Shown here piece after piece: positions 62,291 to 64,000 of a stretch of 64,000 nt of DNA (position 1 is its first letter; each line of letters starts with the position of its first letter). A program made the position numbers and the translations under genes. The stretch is from Leptospira congkakensis. GTDB lineage: Bacteria; Spirochaetota; Leptospiria; Leptospirales; Leptospiraceae. Below the pieces are notes generated by a model. That model was not told the origin of the DNA, ran no database searches, and saw nothing but the letters and a program-made list of their open reading frames with translations. The stretch lies in contig NZ_RQGQ01000004.1 of the NCBI RefSeq assembly GCF_004770265.1, forward strand, positions 186,001 through 250,000, written 5' to 3'.

Positions 62291-63784
62291 TCATTCAGGT
62301 CGCATTAGCGGGAATAGGATGGTATCACGGATGGAGTGAGAATCTGTGAGTAACATCACCAAACGATCAATTCCAATCCCCAAACCACCTGTTGGTGGAA
62401 GTCCATATTCAAGTGCGCGGATATAATCATCGTCCATCATAAAGGCTTCATCGTCACCAGCTTCTCTTTGTTTCACTTGTTCTTCAAATCGTTCTCTTTG
62501 GTCGAAAGGATCGTTTAACTCAGTGAAGGCGTTTCCAATTTCGCGTCCAGCAACATAAGGTTCAAACCGTTCCACATATTTTGGATCGTCTTCTCCAGAT
62601 TTTGCCAGTGGTGAAAGTTCTTTGGGAAAATCAGTGATAAAGATAGGTTGGATCAGGTGTGGTTCGACAAGGGAACTAAAAACATCATCACATACTTTCC
62701 AAATGGAAACAGAATCAGAGGAATCCACACCTTTGGCTTTTGCCTGTGCGATGGCATCTTTTAGATCTGTGATTTTGCTAAAATCAATTCCAGAATATTC
62801 TTTAATGATATCAATGTATTTTGCACGTTTCCATGGAGCCGACAAATCAATTTGGTCTTTTCCATAAGGAAACTTTAAACCTTTACCAATGGACTCTGCC
62901 ACAGAAACAATCATTCTCTCTGTAAGAGACAACATGGTTTCCATATCACCGAATGCCATATAGGCTTCCATCATTGTGAATTCAGGATTGTGTTTTGTGG
63001 AGATCCCTTCGTTACGAAAGTTACGATTGAGTTCAAACACTCTATCCATTCCACCAACGATAAGCCGTTTTAAATATAATTCTGGTGCAATTCGTAAAAA
63101 TAACTCCATATCGAGAGTGTTGTGGTGGGTCACAAAAGGGCGAGCTGCGGCACCACCAGCAATCGGTTGCATCATGGGAGTTTCTACTTCCAAAAATCCT
63201 TCATTTGTCAAAAATTTACGAATTTCGGAAATGATTTTAGAACGCATTTTAAATGTTTCTCTTACATTGTCGTTCACAACTAAATCCACATAACGCATGC
63301 GGTATCTTTGTTCTACGTCAGAGAAAGCATCAAAGACAACTCCGTCTTTTTCTTTGACAACAGGAAGAGGGCGGATACATTTTGCCAGAAGTTGGACACT
63401 TGTTAGGTGAAGGGTTGTTTCCCCTTTTTGTGTTTGGAATAGCCATCCTTCGATTCCAATCCAATCTCCTAAATCCAAAGATTTGAAAAGAGAATAGTTT
63501 TCTTCCCCTAAATCATCCCGAGTGGCATAAAGTTGAATCAGACCTTCTGCATCCTTTAGGTGAGCAAAACTTGCTTTTCCCATCACACGTTTGGCATGCA
63601 ATCGACCACCAAGTTTGAAGGATTTTTTTTCTGTTTGGTTTGGATCAAATCCGGCAATCAATGATTTTGAATTGGCATTGGGAAAAAAACGAAGTGGGTA
63701 GGGGTTGATTCCTTTCGTTTTTAAATCGTTAATTTTTTGAATGCGTTGTTCAATCAGTTCGTTGGAATCTTTAATTTCATCCAT
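62291..63784 (-). CDS. lysS: Lysyl-tRNA synthetase (class II)
   Basis: Charges tRNA-Lys; 497 residues. N-terminal OB-fold anticodon domain with [19 protein letters not shown]; class II motif 1 near [18 protein letters not shown]; motif 2 [20 protein letters not shown]; motif 3 [21 protein letters not shown]. The start codon directly abuts the stop of the upstream gene (TAA then ATG), implying cotranscription. Confidence 0.98.
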   Translation of the reverse strand: MDEIKDSNELIEQRIQKINDLKTKGINPYPLRFFPNANSKSLIAGFDPNQTEKKSFKLGGRLHAKRVMGKASFAHLKDAEGLIQLYATRDDLGEENYSLFKSLDLGDWIGIEGWLFQTQKGETTLHLTSVQLLAKCIRPLPVVKEKDGVVFDAFSDVEQRYRMRYVDLVVNDNVRETFKMRSKIISEIRKFLTNEGFLEVETPMMQPIAGGAAARPFVTHHNTLDMELFLRIAPELYLKRLIVGGMDRVFELNRNFRNEGISTKHNPEFTMMEAYMAFGDMETMLSLTERMIVSVAESIGKGLKFPYGKDQIDLSAPWKRAKYIDIIKEYSGIDFSKITDLKDAIAQAKAKGVDSSDSVSIWKVCDDVFSSLVEPHLIQPIFITDFPKELSPLAKSGEDDPKYVERFEPYVAGREIGNAFTELNDPFDQRERFEEQVKQREAGDDEAFMMDDDYIRALEYGLPPTGGLGIGIDRLVMLLTDSHSIRDTILFPLMRPE

Positions 63785-64000
63785 TTATAGGACACCTCTA
63801 ATATAAGAATACAGATAACGTACAAATTCGCCGGTGATTTCTCTGACCCCATCTTCCGTTAAGAACCAATTCGACCCGGAGAATTCCGATGGAAATCCGT
63901 AAGCGGTTACCTTGATGGGCAAACTGGCTAAGGTTTTGCGGTAGGTTCCTAAAACTCGTTTGGTTTCATATTCCCGAGAGAGGAGTAAAATGCTCCCAAG
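63785..64000 (-). CDS. YdcF/ElyC/SanA-like DUF218 protein (C-terminal part)
   Basis: 3' end of a minus-strand gene that continues past the window; 71 codons plus TAA are visible. LLLSREYETKRVLGTYRKTL and VTAYGFPSEF recall the distal part of DUF218 (YdcF-like) membrane-associated proteins, and the end reads EITGEFVRYLYSYIRGVL. Assignment rests on a short fragment. TAA directly precedes the lysS ATG. Confidence 0.6.
   Translation of the reverse strand, partial: LGSILLLSREYETKRVLGTYRKTLASLPIKVTAYGFPSEFSGSNWFLTEDGVREITGEFVRYLYSYIRGVL

Overview
The window reads as a chromosomal segment of a spirochaete of the genus Leptospira, probably a saprophytic species. This is inferred from gene order, moderate-to-low GC, lax spirochaete-type lipoboxes, an acidic insert in RpoA and the general look of the proteins; no rRNA gene is present to confirm it. 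Coding density is very high: many genes overlap by 4 nt (ATGA or TTGA), three convergent pairs overlap at their 3' ends, and no gap longer than about 300 bases lacks a gene.

Region 1 (1-23090, all + strand) is the transcription/translation superoperon: rpoC, rpsL, rpsG, a strong terminator, an EF-G-like GTPase, tuf, then an uninterrupted S10-spc-alpha run (rpsJ to rplQ, including secY, adk, infA, rpmJ and rpoA) closed by a terminator. Notable points are a divergent 640-residue EF-G-like protein in the usual fusA slot, infA forced to start at CTG, zinc-type S14 and L36, and charged tails on RNAP and ribosomal subunits.

Region 2 (23100-31400) holds a two-PAS histidine kinase, a fused glycerol-3-phosphate acyltransferase/glycerol-3-phosphate dehydrogenase, hisZ-purA, a tRNA-Lys/tRNA-Glu pair whose second member is overlapped by a TIGR02757 gene, and an HMG-CoA lyase. 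Region 3 (31470-40800) has a lone peptide-type ABC ATPase, a TPR protein, ccmABC for cytochrome c haem export, a response regulator/PP2C phosphatase translationally coupled to purC-purS-purQ, glgC and an EAL-domain protein.

Region 4 (40850-49450) begins with a Fur/PerR-like dyad and carries a SUF iron-sulfur operon (sufC, sufD, Rieske ferredoxin, sufS, sufU, sufT; no sufB). It runs on through a lipoprotein gamma-glutamyltransferase, gshA and a separate ATP-grasp gene resembling the C-terminal half of GshF. The facing minus-strand run (57730 down to 49578) carries DoxX, a quinone reductase-like protein, an SDR, a mycothione/glutathione reductase-like flavoprotein, TrhO, an ABC-2 exporter, BolA, GST, BolA, monothiol Grx and a dithiol Grx-like protein. 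The two halves look like one thiol/Fe-S/redox island: glutathione synthesis, use, reduction and turnover beside cluster assembly and cluster carriers.

Region 5 (57790-64000) holds a LysR regulator divergent from doxX, an EndA-type nuclease, a glyoxalase II-like hydrolase, serA, a small lipoprotein, lysS and the 3' end of a YdcF-like gene. No transposon, prophage, CRISPR array or other clear mobile element was seen.
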